Positions 17,571-25,705 of a DNA stretch of 64,000 nt are shown here, one piece after another. Both the position numbers and the translations under genes were made by a program. Location: assembly GCF_001399975.1 (NCBI RefSeq), contig NZ_LKBD01000003.1, positions 62,001 to 126,000 on the forward strand, written 5' to 3'. The DNA is from Pseudoalteromonas sp. P1-9 (lineage in GTDB: Bacteria; Pseudomonadota; Gammaproteobacteria; Enterobacterales; Alteromonadaceae). Under the pieces are notes generated by a model. The model did not search any database. It was not told where the DNA came from and saw only the letters and a program-made list of their open reading frames with translations. Position 1 is the first letter of the stretch. The number at the start of each line of letters is the position of its first letter.

Positions 17571-17603
17571 ACAGTCAGCGCGCGTTAACTAGAGGAAAAT
17601 ATT

Positions 17604-17903
17604 ATGTCTGCATTTTGGAATTATCGCGTTATTGAGTGCCCAAGTGATGAAGGTACACTGTTTCAAGTACATGTTGTTGAATACAATATTAATGGTAAAG
17701 CAGTTAATTGGTCTGAAACGGCTGAAGGCTCTTTTGGTACGAGTTTAACGGGCTTAGCAGAAGATATTGAGCGTCAAAAACAGGCTTTAGAAAAGCCAGT
17801 GCTCACCGTAAAACGCTTAGCGCGTGGTTATGAATTGGTTGAAGTGGAAAGTGGTGACGTAGCAAATTCGCCAGTACCAGAGTCACTACAAGAGCAAGGT
17901 TAA
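17604..17903 (+). CDS. Small conserved protein of unknown function
   Basis: 99 residues, soluble, acidic at the C-terminus. The N-terminal two-thirds (MSAFWNYRVIECPSDEGTLFQVHVVEYN...AVNWSETAEGSFGTSLTGLAEDIERQKQAL) alternates beta strands and a helix, and the EGSFG-SLTGLAEDIERQ part recalls small uncharacterised proteins of marine gammaproteobacteria. Good ribosome site (AGAGGAA). Four nt separate it from the HAD gene, so the two are co-transcribed. Function unknown. Confidence 0.75.
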   Translation: MSAFWNYRVIECPSDEGTLFQVHVVEYNINGKAVNWSETAEGSFGTSLTGLAEDIERQKQALEKPVLTVKRLARGYELVEVESGDVANSPVPESLQEQG

Positions 17904-17907
17904 GGTA

Positions 17908-18564
17908 ATGCCATTAAGTGCAATTTATTTTGACTTAGATGGTACCTTGGTTGATTCCGAGCATTTGCATGCCGTTAGTTGGAACAAAGTACTTGCGATG
18001 TTTGATTTACACTTTAGTGAGGCTGAGTTTTGCCAGCAGTTTGCTGGTAAACCAACGCTTGAAGCCGCTAAAGTGCTGGTTGAAGAGCACCAGCTGAGTT
18101 TATCCGCATCGGCATTAGCAAAGAAGAAACACACTGTATTCGCTGAGATATCTAAATTGCATTTACCCGCATTGTTACCGGGTGCGAAAGCGTTGCTAGC
18201 CTGGTGTCGCGAGCAGGGGGTAAAGGTTGCGTTAGTGACCGGGAGTGCGAAAGAAGAAGCGCATTCTATTTTGACAGGACACGATCTTGCAAAGTACTTT
18301 GATGTGATTTTCACACGTGATGATGTTGAACAGCCAAAACCGCATCCAGAGCCTTATTTAAGGGCAATCGCACATTTTTCATTAACAGCAAGTTCAGGAC
18401 TTGCGGTTGAAGATACCGTTACTGGCTCTAGCAGTGCCAAATCAGCCGAACTATACACTGTTGTGGTGCCTAATAAATACAGCCTAAGTGCTGACTTTTC
18501 ACACGCTGATGATCGCTGTTCATCGCTTTTTGATGTTCAAGCACTTATCGCCAGCAAACTTTAA
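17908..18564 (+). CDS. HAD-family hydrolase (beta-phosphoglucomutase-like phosphatase)
   Basis: 218 residues with the HAD motifs in order: motif I FDLDGTLVDS (Asp9 nucleophile, Asp11), an alpha-helical cap (SWNKVLAMFDLHFSEAEFCQQFAGKP), motif II VALVTGSAKEEA, motif III KPHPEPYLRA and motif IV VEDTVTGSSSAKSA. The subgroup (PGMB/YqaB-like) dephosphorylates small sugar phosphates; the substrate is not predictable. Follows the small conserved gene by 4 nt. Confidence 0.88.
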   Translation: MPLSAIYFDLDGTLVDSEHLHAVSWNKVLAMFDLHFSEAEFCQQFAGKPTLEAAKVLVEEHQLSLSASALAKKKHTVFAEISKLHLPALLPGAKALLAWCREQGVKVALVTGSAKEEAHSILTGHDLAKYFDVIFTRDDVEQPKPHPEPYLRAIAHFSLTASSGLAVEDTVTGSSSAKSAELYTVVVPNKYSLSADFSHADDRCSSLFDVQALIASKL

Positions 18565-18584
18565 AATTTAAAGTACACTTTAAA
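18558..18584. repeat. Triple alternating inverted repeat at the HAD/ligase junction
   Basis: Three copies of an 8-mer alternate in orientation: ACTTTAAA, A, TTTAAAGT, AC, ACTTTAAA. The middle copy is complementary to both neighbours. The first copy contains the HAD stop codon (TAA 18562-18564) and the last ends 28 nt before the ligase ATG. Confidence 0.6.
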
Positions 18585-18612
18585 GAGCCGTTGAATTTTC
18601 AAGGAGGAAAAA

Positions 18613-19437
18613 ATGGCTCTTAAAATTTCTCTATTCTTAACCTTATCACTTATTACATCTGCTGCTGATTGTGTCGAAGTGCAGCTTGCTAAATCCTATC
18701 AACAACAGCCCATTAATGATTACCTAGTGAGCGAGAAGCTTGATGGCGTGCGTGCCATATGGAAAAACAACCAGCTTGTGACCCGAAATGGTAACGTTAT
18801 TCATGCGCCAACTTGGTTTACTGAACATTGGCCGCGTGAGTGGCTTGATGGTGAATTGTGGAGTCGCCATGGTGATTTTGAGTTTATTGCTAGCACAGTA
18901 CTCGATACCAAGGCAAATCATCAAGCATGGCGTAAAATAAGGTTTTATGTATTTGATATGCCGAATCACAGCCAAGCATTTCACCAGCGCTACTTGAATT
19001 ACAAAACATTGATAGAAGCAACGCCTTCTGACTACTTGACGGCAATTGAACAGCGTCAATTTACTACTCATCAGGAGTTGGATGCCTACTATCAAGCCCG
19101 AATAAAACAGGGGGCCGAGGGCATTATGCTGCATGCAAAAGCCGCTCAGTTCAGCGATGGCCGTAGTGATAATTTACTCAAGCTTAAGCCGTATCAAGAT
19201 GCCGAGGCTAAGGTGGTGGGTTACAGTCCGGGTAAAGGAAAATACCATGGGTTAGTTGGCGCATTGATTGTTGAGCTGCCAAACGGTCAACAAATCAAGC
19301 TGGGCAGTGGTTTGTCAGATGTTATGAGAAACACACCGCCCGAGATAGGGTCAATGGTGACATATCGTTACAATGGCTTGACGAAATACGGCAAGCCTCG
19401 TTTTGCACGGTTTTTACGTGTTAGGCACTCTGAATGA
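18613..19437 (+). CDS. ligE: Periplasmic ATP-dependent DNA ligase (LigE type)
   Basis: Seals nicked duplex DNA with ATP. The 274 residues start with a signal peptide (cleavage near SAA-DC, residue 18), then the minimal nucleotidyltransferase core: motif I EKLDGVRA with nucleophile Lys42, LDGELW (Glu81), EGIMLHA and motif V LLKLKPY, then an OB domain (VVGYSPGKGKYHGLVGALIVELPNGQQIKLGSGLSD). No extra DNA-binding domain. This is the Lig E class of Gram-negative bacteria, thought to act on DNA in the periplasm, perhaps in uptake. Strong ribosome site AAGGAGG. Confidence 0.9.
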   Translation: MALKISLFLTLSLITSAADCVEVQLAKSYQQQPINDYLVSEKLDGVRAIWKNNQLVTRNGNVIHAPTWFTEHWPREWLDGELWSRHGDFEFIASTVLDTKANHQAWRKIRFYVFDMPNHSQAFHQRYLNYKTLIEATPSDYLTAIEQRQFTTHQELDAYYQARIKQGAEGIMLHAKAAQFSDGRSDNLLKLKPYQDAEAKVVGYSPGKGKYHGLVGALIVELPNGQQIKLGSGLSDVMRNTPPEIGSMVTYRYNGLTKYGKPRFARFLRVRHSE

Positions 19438-19438
19438 T

Positions 19439-19897
19439 TTAATCGAGTCGATCGGCCAAATAATTATGGTAGTCAGGGATTGTACGATGTATTTGTTGTG
19501 ACATAAGCTCGCTGGCAATCAGCATATCAGCAGTCGCTTCATTACAGGCAACGGGAATATTCCACACCGCAGCAAGTCGCAATAGTGCTTTTACATCAGG
19601 GTCGTGAGGCTGTGAAGCAAGTGGATCCCAAAAGAAAATCAGTAGGTTGACTTCATGCTCGGCGATTTTAGCGCCAAGTTGCTGGTCGCCGCCCATAGGG
19701 CCGCTTAAAAGCTTTTCAACCGCCAGCCCAGTGGTTTTTTCTATTAAGTGGCCAGTAGTACCTGTGCCGTATAAATTGTGTTGGCTGAGTACATCTTGGT
19801 GTTTTTGGCACCATAGAGTTAGCGCTGATTTTTTACCATCGTGGGCAACAAGCGCAATGCTTTTTTTGGCGGGGATTGCAGTGGTAATTTGTTCCAT
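19439..19897 (-). CDS. mgsA: Methylglyoxal synthase
   Basis: Converts dihydroxyacetone phosphate to methylglyoxal and phosphate, bypassing lower glycolysis when phosphate is short. 152 residues, normal length. Phosphate-binding loops GTGTTGH (44-50) and GPMGGDQQ (66-73, catalytic Asp71) are present, with DP at 91-92 and His98. Its 3' end lies one base from the convergent ligE stop. Confidence 0.95.
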   Translation of the reverse strand: MEQITTAIPAKKSIALVAHDGKKSALTLWCQKHQDVLSQHNLYGTGTTGHLIEKTTGLAVEKLLSGPMGGDQQLGAKIAEHEVNLLIFFWDPLASQPHDPDVKALLRLAAVWNIPVACNEATADMLIASELMSQQIHRTIPDYHNYLADRLD

Positions 19898-19908
19898 GTT
19901 TTCACACT

Positions 19909-20544
19909 TTAAAATACTTCGAACACCAAGCGTAACCCCAATACAACAAAAATACTACCGGCAATGCGGTCAATCCATTGCTGCGCGCTCGGGTGATGTT
20001 TAAAGTAACCTGCAATCTTGTTTCCGCTTTTTACGTACAACACATCGATAGGGAAAGCCAAAATTGGGTAAAGCAAGCCAAAAATCAACAACTGTAACCA
20101 TACTGGTGTGCTTAGCGAACTGTCGGCGAATTGCGGAATAAAGGCTAAAAAGAAGAGCGCGACTTTGGGGTTAAAAATCTCGGTCAGCATGGCTTGTACA
20201 AAGATGTTTTTTTCTTTTTTATTTGTAAGTTCGCAGTGAATAATTTCTGGTTTTCGTAAGCTATCAATAATGCTGGTGACACCTAAGTACACAAGGTAAA
20301 GCGCACCTATTATAAGAACCGTTTGATACGCTAATTGAGATGTTTTTAAAATCACACTAAGGCCAGCTACCGCTAATATTGTGTGTATTACGCCCGCGGT
20401 GGCAAAGCCAAATGCTGTTTGCATGCCAGCAGCTTTGCCTTTAGCAAATGTTTGCGCCATTAGAAACGCGTTTGATGGCCCCGGTGACACCGCAAGTAAG
20501 AAGCTTAAGGTGATAAATGACAGCAGCGATTCAAAGTTAATCAT
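19909..20544 (-). CDS. LysE/RhtB-family amino-acid exporter
   Basis: 211 residues, six membrane segments, with the family N-terminus [37 protein letters not shown] (the PGP motif) and the second-half FLAFIPQF. Probably exports homoserine/threonine-like amino acids or lysine. 11 nt upstream of mgsA and 12 nt downstream of the MFS gene, all on the minus strand, so likely one transcript. Confidence 0.88.
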   Translation of the reverse strand: MINFESLLSFITLSFLLAVSPGPSNAFLMAQTFAKGKAAGMQTAFGFATAGVIHTILAVAGLSVILKTSQLAYQTVLIIGALYLVYLGVTSIIDSLRKPEIIHCELTNKKEKNIFVQAMLTEIFNPKVALFFLAFIPQFADSSLSTPVWLQLLIFGLLYPILAFPIDVLYVKSGNKIAGYFKHHPSAQQWIDRIAGSIFVVLGLRLVFEVF

Positions 20545-20556
20545 TAATTGATATCT

Positions 20557-21714
20557 CTAGTTGTAAGACGGTTTTACCGCGCTTTGATAGCGTTTTAGCG
20601 TTAATAAAAAAGGCAACACACTAAGTAAGTGCAGCGCAATAATAAATGGAATCGCAAGCGGTAGGTATTGGGTTAAGCTAACGATTAATCCCGCGCCACT
20701 CATTTGCATCATGCCAAGTAAGGCCGATGCTTTGCCTGCTTGCTTTTTAAAAGGCCCTAGTGCGTTACCTGCAGCAGCGCCCATAGCGAACGAATAGCCC
20801 ATGGAGCCGACAAAAATTGCACACATAAAGCTGCTAACATTTGCAAACGTAAATTGAAATAGTAAAACCAAACATGCAGCGCAGACCATCAGCAACAAAC
20901 CACATAATAAGGCGAGTGATGTAGAGCGCTTGATTAATTGCGGTGCCGTGAAACTGGCTATAATACTCACTGTGGCATTAATGCTAAACCAGAGCGTAAA
21001 TTCTTGCTCGGTTAGCCCGTGTTGGTTAATTAAGTAGTTAGGGGCCTGTGCAACAAATGCCAAAATAGCGCCCATAGCTAGCATGCAAATTGTGGCATTA
21101 AACAAAAATGTTGGGTGTGAAATTATTTGCCAATAAGACAGTTTTTCCTCAGTTTGTTGCTGAGTTGTAATAGCAGGGCGTTTAGGAATTGCAATCAACA
21201 ACACGATAAATCCGATTGCGGCAAATCCGGCTAAAAAGTAAAAGTTACTCTGCCAGCCAAATTGCAAGGTTAGCCAAGCGCCTAAAATAGGAGCTAATGC
21301 AGGAATAAAGCAGACAATACCATTTAAGTAAGAAATTACTTGGGCACTTTTGTTGGCATTGTAGTTATCTCTCACTAACGCAAATGTGCTAACAAATGTT
21401 GCCGCTGCTCCAACACCTTGAATGATACGGGCGATAATTAGCAAGGTGACGCTATCGGAAAACGCCGCAAGTACTGAGCCAACAAAGTAAGCAAAAACGC
21501 CAAATATAGCTATTTTTTGGCGGCCAAAACGGTCACTTAAGGGACCAAATAAGAGCTGTCCAAAGCCCACGCATAGCATGTAAACAGTAATGCTTGATTG
21601 AATATTGGTAATTGACGTATCGAGTTTGTCAGCCATCTGAGGCATGGCTGGTAGGTAAAGGTCGATTGCCATTGGGCAAAAGATTACAAGCAGAACGAGG
21701 GCGAGTTTTAGCAT
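20557..21714 (-). CDS. Bcr/CflA-family MFS multidrug exporter
   Basis: 385 residues, 12 membrane segments. Motifs: DLYLPAMPQMADKL in helix 1 (characteristic of Bcr/CflA), the MFS loop GQLLFGPLSDRFGRQK between helices 2 and 3, and RIIQGVGAAATFVSTFALVRDNY. Proton-driven drug efflux is expected. First gene of the MFS-RhtB-mgsA run. Confidence 0.9.
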   Translation of the reverse strand: MLKLALVLLVIFCPMAIDLYLPAMPQMADKLDTSITNIQSSITVYMLCVGFGQLLFGPLSDRFGRQKIAIFGVFAYFVGSVLAAFSDSVTLLIIARIIQGVGAAATFVSTFALVRDNYNANKSAQVISYLNGIVCFIPALAPILGAWLTLQFGWQSNFYFLAGFAAIGFIVLLIAIPKRPAITTQQQTEEKLSYWQIISHPTFLFNATICMLAMGAILAFVAQAPNYLINQHGLTEQEFTLWFSINATVSIIASFTAPQLIKRSTSLALLCGLLLMVCAACLVLLFQFTFANVSSFMCAIFVGSMGYSFAMGAAAGNALGPFKKQAGKASALLGMMQMSGAGLIVSLTQYLPLAIPFIIALHLLSVLPFLLTLKRYQSAVKPSYN

Positions 21715-21770
21715 AATCTCACTACAATTATCAGGGGCGGTGAATTGTATACGTTATGCTTAGAAGATCC

Positions 21771-21796
21771 AAGCCTTAAGCGTTGGCTTAAGGCTT
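21771..21796. repeat. Perfect 10-bp hairpin between cyclophilin and MFS genes
   Basis: AAGCCTTAAG, 6-nt loop CGTTGG, CTTAAGGCTT. It lies just past the 3' end of the cyclophilin gene and upstream of the MFS gene. There is no T tract on either side, so it is not a standard intrinsic terminator; it may stabilise an mRNA end or act as an operator. Confidence 0.6.
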
Positions 21797-21826
21797 GTGG
21801 TTAGCGCTTGGTTACTAACTGGTTTG

Positions 21827-22474
21827 TTATTCAGTAATAATATGCGCTGATTGGATAATGAGTTGTTGTTTTGGCTTACCAAAGCGTGTCGCGTTTTCGT
21901 TAAACAGATCTAACACTGCTTCATCGCTAACTAGCTTGCCAAACACGGTATGTTTGCCATCTAGGTGCGGAGTTGCGCGAAAGGTAATAAAAAACTGGCT
22001 ACCGTCGGTATTTGGACCGGCATTGGCCATGCTCAATAAGCCTTTTTGATCATGCGATACTAAAGGTTCAAATTCACCGCCGTAACGATATCCTGGGAAA
22101 CCTTGCCCATTGCCAAGTGGATCACCACCTTGCGCCATAAAATCGCTAATAACACGATGAAACGTCAGTGAATCGTAAAAGCCAAGCTTGGTTAAATAAA
22201 TCGTACTTGAGGCATGCATAGGCGCTGTTTTATGAAACAGTTCAAACTTCATTTCGCCTAAGCTTGTTTTAAGTACCCAGTAATAGGTTGTGTCTTGTGC
22301 AAATTCAAGTTTTGGCGGCAGCGTTAATTTGGTGCGCCATTTCTCATCTTGTTTATCGACTTTTTGTTCACTAATAAATTGTTCAACTTGCTTTACAGCA
22401 GGATCTTGAAACCAACATGCAGATAAAATAGCGGCTGATGTAAGCGCGAGTAGGGTATTACGTAATAAAGTCAT
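21827..22474 (-). CDS. Cyclophilin-type peptidyl-prolyl isomerase, lipoprotein
   Basis: 215 residues. Signal peptide ending in a lipobox (ILSAC, Cys20), a short helical linker (KQVEQFISEQKVDKQDEKWRTKL), then the cyclophilin fold: FHRVISDFMAQGGDPLGNGQG, MANAGPNTDGSQFFITF and HLDGKHTVFGKL. Accelerates proline isomerisation in envelope proteins. It abuts the bactofilin stop with no gap, third in the M23-bactofilin-cyclophilin operon. Confidence 0.92.
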   Translation of the reverse strand: MTLLRNTLLALTSAAILSACWFQDPAVKQVEQFISEQKVDKQDEKWRTKLTLPPKLEFAQDTTYYWVLKTSLGEMKFELFHKTAPMHASSTIYLTKLGFYDSLTFHRVISDFMAQGGDPLGNGQGFPGYRYGGEFEPLVSHDQKGLLSMANAGPNTDGSQFFITFRATPHLDGKHTVFGKLVSDEAVLDLFNENATRFGKPKQQLIIQSAHIITE

Positions 22475-22864
22475 TTAGGCTGTCTTCTTTTCTTTTTTTG
22501 GTGCTTTTTCTTCAGTATTTGTTACTACAGGCGTTGCTGCTTGTGTCATAGAGCCTTGAATTGAAGCGCCTTCTTGAATGCTAATAGTGTCGTGAAAAAT
22601 ATCGCCAACTACATTTGCCGACTGCTCTAATACCACTTTTTTAGCCTTAATCGTGCCTTTAACGGTACCTTTTACAATTACTTCTTGCGCGTTTATATCG
22701 CCTTCTACACGGCCGTCATTGCCGATAGTTAGGCTTTGTACATTCACTTCGCCAATGATGCAGCCTTCTAACTGAATTGTGCCTGAGTTGTTAATTGTCC
22801 CGGAGATTTCAACGTCTGATGAGATAATAGAAGGAAACGAATTTTTTTTCTTATTGGAGAACAT
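22475..22864 (-). CDS. Bactofilin
   Basis: 129 residues from ATG 22864 (a TTG two codons upstream is also in frame). One bactofilin domain: ISSDVEISGTINNSGTIQLEGCIIGEVNVQSLTIGNDGRVEGDINAQEVIVKGTVKGTIKAKKVVLEQSANVVGDI, a right-handed beta helix of about 6-residue rungs, with a Lys-rich tail. Bactofilins polymerise without nucleotide and recruit cell-wall enzymes. It overlaps the M23 peptidase gene by 14 nt, the usual partnership. Confidence 0.93.
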   Translation of the reverse strand: MFSNKKKNSFPSIISSDVEISGTINNSGTIQLEGCIIGEVNVQSLTIGNDGRVEGDINAQEVIVKGTVKGTIKAKKVVLEQSANVVGDIFHDTISIQEGASIQGSMTQAATPVVTNTEEKAPKKEKKTA

Positions 22865-24071
22865 TCTCAAATGCCTTAGTTAATTTTAACGGGTTAATGT
22901 GTTTTTCATTGTGTAAAATTTCATAATGTAAATGGGTGCCTGTACTGCGTCCTGAGTTACCCATTAACCCGATAACTTGGTCCTTTTGTACTTCTTGTCC
23001 ACGTTTTACGTTAATTTTAGCCAAATGCCCGTAGCGTGTTACGAATCCATTCTTATGTTCAATTTCGATAAATTTACCATAGCCGCCATTGCGACCTGCA
23101 CGTTTTACTGTGCCATGTGCTGGGGCAAAAATTTCAGTTTTGTGCCAGCCAGCTAAATCAACGCCGCGGTGCATTGCTCTGCGCTTGGTAACAGGGTCGG
23201 TACGTAGGCCATAGCTACTTGAAACATAAAATGCTTTAGCCGGCAAACTGGTCGGTAGTAATTCAAGGTTACCGCTTAGCTGATTAAGTACTACTATTTT
23301 ATCTAATAACGCTTGCTGCTCTTTACTCAATACAGATGCATCAACCGCATTAAATGGACCACCTTGAGCTGTTTCATCTAACTCTTTGTTAATTAAGGTT
23401 GTGTGGTCAACCCCAGCTTTTTCCAACGCTTTTAATAGGCTCTCAGTACGGCCATCGACAACTTGAGAAAGAGTAGTAAACTGAGTATCAAGCAGTTGGT
23501 TTTCACGCGCGATGTCACTTTCAATGGTTTCTTCGCTAGTGCTGTCATCTTGCGTGTCAGATTCACCTTCACTTTCAGCCTTAGGCTCAGGTTTGATATC
23601 TTGTTTTTTATCTTGCGCTTTTTTTGTCGCGCCAGCGTCTACAGGCTTTGTTTCGGTGCCAGATGTTTTCGCTTGTTGCTCTGTTTGAACTGTTGGGCTT
23701 TCTTTTTGTGTGGCGTCTTGTTGCGCCTGAAATTCTTCTTGCTGCGCTTCAGGTAATGACTCAAGCATATTGGTCATTAGTTGCGATTTTTCATCAATTT
23801 GAGAAATGCGACTTGAAAGTTCGCTGTGCTTTTCACGATAGGATAGGTGTAGCGCATCAAGTTCAGATTGTTTTTGCTCAATGACTTGCTGTTGTTCGGT
23901 GATCACGCCATTTAGCTCAACGTATTGATAACTACCCGCACCAGCAATAATGCACACAGCAAGACCTACGAAAAATAGCGTTACTTGCAGCCAGCTTGGC
24001 AAAGTAAGGTATTTTACGTCACCGTTTTGGCGGATCAGTAACTGTTTATCTGGAAAAAGTGCTTTTAACAT
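22851..24071 (-). CDS. M23 (LytM) peptidoglycan endopeptidase, membrane-anchored
   Basis: 406 residues: a cytoplasmic N-terminus, one membrane helix (about 27-45), a coiled coil (about 52-100), a charged Gln/Glu/Lys linker (110-180), then the M23 domain. Zinc ligands and catalytic residues are intact: His291 and Asp295 in HRGVDLAGW, His339 in RYGHL, His372 in GTHLHYEI. It should be active, unlike EnvC/NlpD-type LytM factors. Cuts peptide cross-links, positioned by the bactofilin encoded next to it. Confidence 0.92.
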   Translation of the reverse strand: MLKALFPDKQLLIRQNGDVKYLTLPSWLQVTLFFVGLAVCIIAGAGSYQYVELNGVITEQQQVIEQKQSELDALHLSYREKHSELSSRISQIDEKSQLMTNMLESLPEAQQEEFQAQQDATQKESPTVQTEQQAKTSGTETKPVDAGATKKAQDKKQDIKPEPKAESEGESDTQDDSTSEETIESDIARENQLLDTQFTTLSQVVDGRTESLLKALEKAGVDHTTLINKELDETAQGGPFNAVDASVLSKEQQALLDKIVVLNQLSGNLELLPTSLPAKAFYVSSSYGLRTDPVTKRRAMHRGVDLAGWHKTEIFAPAHGTVKRAGRNGGYGKFIEIEHKNGFVTRYGHLAKINVKRGQEVQKDQVIGLMGNSGRSTGTHLHYEILHNEKHINPLKLTKAFENVLQ

Positions 24072-24202
24072 TATGAAAACCGACGTAGTTAAATATACTG
24101 CCTTTGATTATTATTAATTAGCAGGCAAGTTAACCGGTACAAGATACCAACATACTGCAAAAAATCCAGGAAAATTTTTGAAATACGACTTAAAAAGGAG
24201 TA

Positions 24203-24229
24203 TTAGGTGGCAATTTGCTTGCCACCTAA
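24203..24229 (-). terminator. Terminator of fahA
   Basis: TTAGGTGGCAA, 5-nt loop, TTGCCACCTAA; on the minus strand it is followed shortly by CTTTTT. It lies 14 nt past the fahA stop. Confidence 0.75.
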
Positions 24230-24242
24230 AAAGGGCAGGAGG

Positions 24243-25556
24243 TTACTTGGCAGGTAAAACTGTGCCTTCAACGCGGCCAAAGCCAATGCGGTTAAAGCCG
24301 TTGGCTTCACACCAACCACGCATAATCACTTTATCGCCATCTTCCAAGAACTTGCGCTCTTCGCCATTGTTCAGTTTAATGCTTTCTTTACCACCACGAG
24401 ATAGTTCAAGCATTGAACCTGCTTCTTCATGTTCAGGGCCTGACTGAGTACCTGAACCTAGCATGTCACCTGGAATAAAGTTACAGCCATTTACCGTGTG
24501 GTGTGTCACCATTTGCGCTACTGTCCAGTAACTGTGTTTGAAGCTTGACTCAGAAAGCTTGCTTGGTGCAGCACCGTCAGCACGCATTTTTTCAGATTCA
24601 AGTAACACATCCATCTGAATATCGAATGCGCCTGCTTCACGGTTGTGTGAAGACTCAAGGTAGTCAAGCGGCTGTGGATCGTTTTCATCACGATGCCACT
24701 GTGTACGGTAAGGCGCTAACGCTTCAGTAGTGACAATCCAAGGCGATACAGTTGATGCGAAGTTTTTCGCAAGGAATGGTCCTAGCGGCTGATATTCCCA
24801 CGCTTGTAAATCACGCGCAGACCAGTCATTAAATAAACAGAAACCAAATACATGATCTTCTGCATCTTCAATGCTAATTGCATCGCCTAACTCGTTGCCT
24901 TTACCAAGGTAGATACCTAGCTCAAGCTCATAGTCCATGCGTTTTGCAGGACCAAATGACGGTACGTCTGCATCAGGCGCTTTAGTTTGCCCTTTTGGAC
25001 GAGGGAAGCTTTGACCTGACACGCCAATTGATGATGCGCGACCGTGATAACCGATTGGCACCCATTTGTAGTTAGGTAAAAGCGGGTTATCAGGGCGGAA
25101 TAAGCTACCTACGGCTGTTGCGTGGTAAATCGATGTGTAGAAATCGGTGTAGTCGCCAATATGGCACGGAAGTGCATATTCAACGTCATCTTGTGCTACA
25201 AGTGCAGATTCAAGAGCACTTTGCTGCTCAGAACCTTCACGTAGTGCTTTTGAAAGCGCTAAACGTAGAGCAGACCAATGTGCCTTACCCATGCCCATAA
25301 ATTCGTTGAGTGCAGGTGCGTTGGCAGCAATTACAGCTTCTTGAGCAATGCCTGAGAAAATGCCCGCATCTGCAACTACGGCTAAATCTAATACTTGGTC
25401 ACCAATTGCGACACCACCGCGAAATTCTTCTGATGATCCTTTACGACGGAAAGAAGCAAATGGCAGGTTTTGAATTGGGAAGTCATTGCCAGCAACGTTT
25501 GCGCTGCTTATCCAGCTTTTTAAATTAATATCGTGCGTTTCATTGATAAAAGACAT
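24243..25556 (-). CDS. fahA: Fumarylacetoacetase
   Basis: Last step of tyrosine breakdown: hydrolyses 4-fumarylacetoacetate to fumarate and acetoacetate. 437 residues with an N-terminal SH3-like domain and the catalytic FAH domain: DFYTSIYHATAVGSLFRP (metal and catalytic His region), YHGRASSIGVSGQ, DYELELGIYLGKGNELG, FNDWSARDLQAWEYQPLGPFLAKNF. Ribosome site AAGGAAAG. It follows hppD in the same direction but a terminator-like hairpin separates them. Confidence 0.95.
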   Translation of the reverse strand: MSFINETHDINLKSWISSANVAGNDFPIQNLPFASFRRKGSSEEFRGGVAIGDQVLDLAVVADAGIFSGIAQEAVIAANAPALNEFMGMGKAHWSALRLALSKALREGSEQQSALESALVAQDDVEYALPCHIGDYTDFYTSIYHATAVGSLFRPDNPLLPNYKWVPIGYHGRASSIGVSGQSFPRPKGQTKAPDADVPSFGPAKRMDYELELGIYLGKGNELGDAISIEDAEDHVFGFCLFNDWSARDLQAWEYQPLGPFLAKNFASTVSPWIVTTEALAPYRTQWHRDENDPQPLDYLESSHNREAGAFDIQMDVLLESEKMRADGAAPSKLSESSFKHSYWTVAQMVTHHTVNGCNFIPGDMLGSGTQSGPEHEEAGSMLELSRGGKESIKLNNGEERKFLEDGDKVIMRGWCEANGFNRIGFGRVEGTVLPAK

Positions 25557-25601
25557 AGTCTTTCCTTTTGCTTTTATTGGCTTAGGCTAAATATGGCGAT
25601 T

Positions 25602-25619
25602 GAATTAATAAATTCAAGT
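25602..25619. promoter_or_regulatory. Palindrome upstream of fahA
   Basis: TTGAATT, AATA, AATTCAA: a perfect 7-4-7 inverted repeat 46-63 nt ahead of the fahA ATG and between it and the hppD terminator. A likely operator; it does not match a TyrR box. Confidence 0.45.
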
Positions 25620-25646
25620 TTGAAAACATGTTAGCCTTGAAATAGC

Positions 25647-25684
25647 AAAAGCAGCCTGGTCAAAAAAGACGAAAGCTGCTTTTT
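25647..25684 (-). terminator. Terminator of hppD
   Basis: AAAAGCAGC (25647-25655) pairs with GCTGCTTTT (25676-25684); inside, GTC and GAC pair around six A residues. The T-rich side lies at the 3' end on the minus strand. It lies between hppD and fahA. Confidence 0.65.
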
Positions 25685-25705
25685 ATGTTGTTAGCTTATC
25701 TTAAC

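Noticed and set aside
17566..17592. An 8-codon ORF (ATG CTA ... TAG) ahead of the 17604 gene
   Set aside because: It overlaps a -10-like TATGCT and is too short; more likely promoter and transcript start.
21771..21796. Perfect hairpin as an intrinsic terminator
   Set aside because: No T tract on either strand, so listed as a hairpin of unknown role.
23463..23884. Plus-strand frames rich in Phe, Leu and Arg inside the M23 gene
   Set aside because: Antisense of the Gln/Lys/Glu-rich linker and coiled coil; composition explains them.
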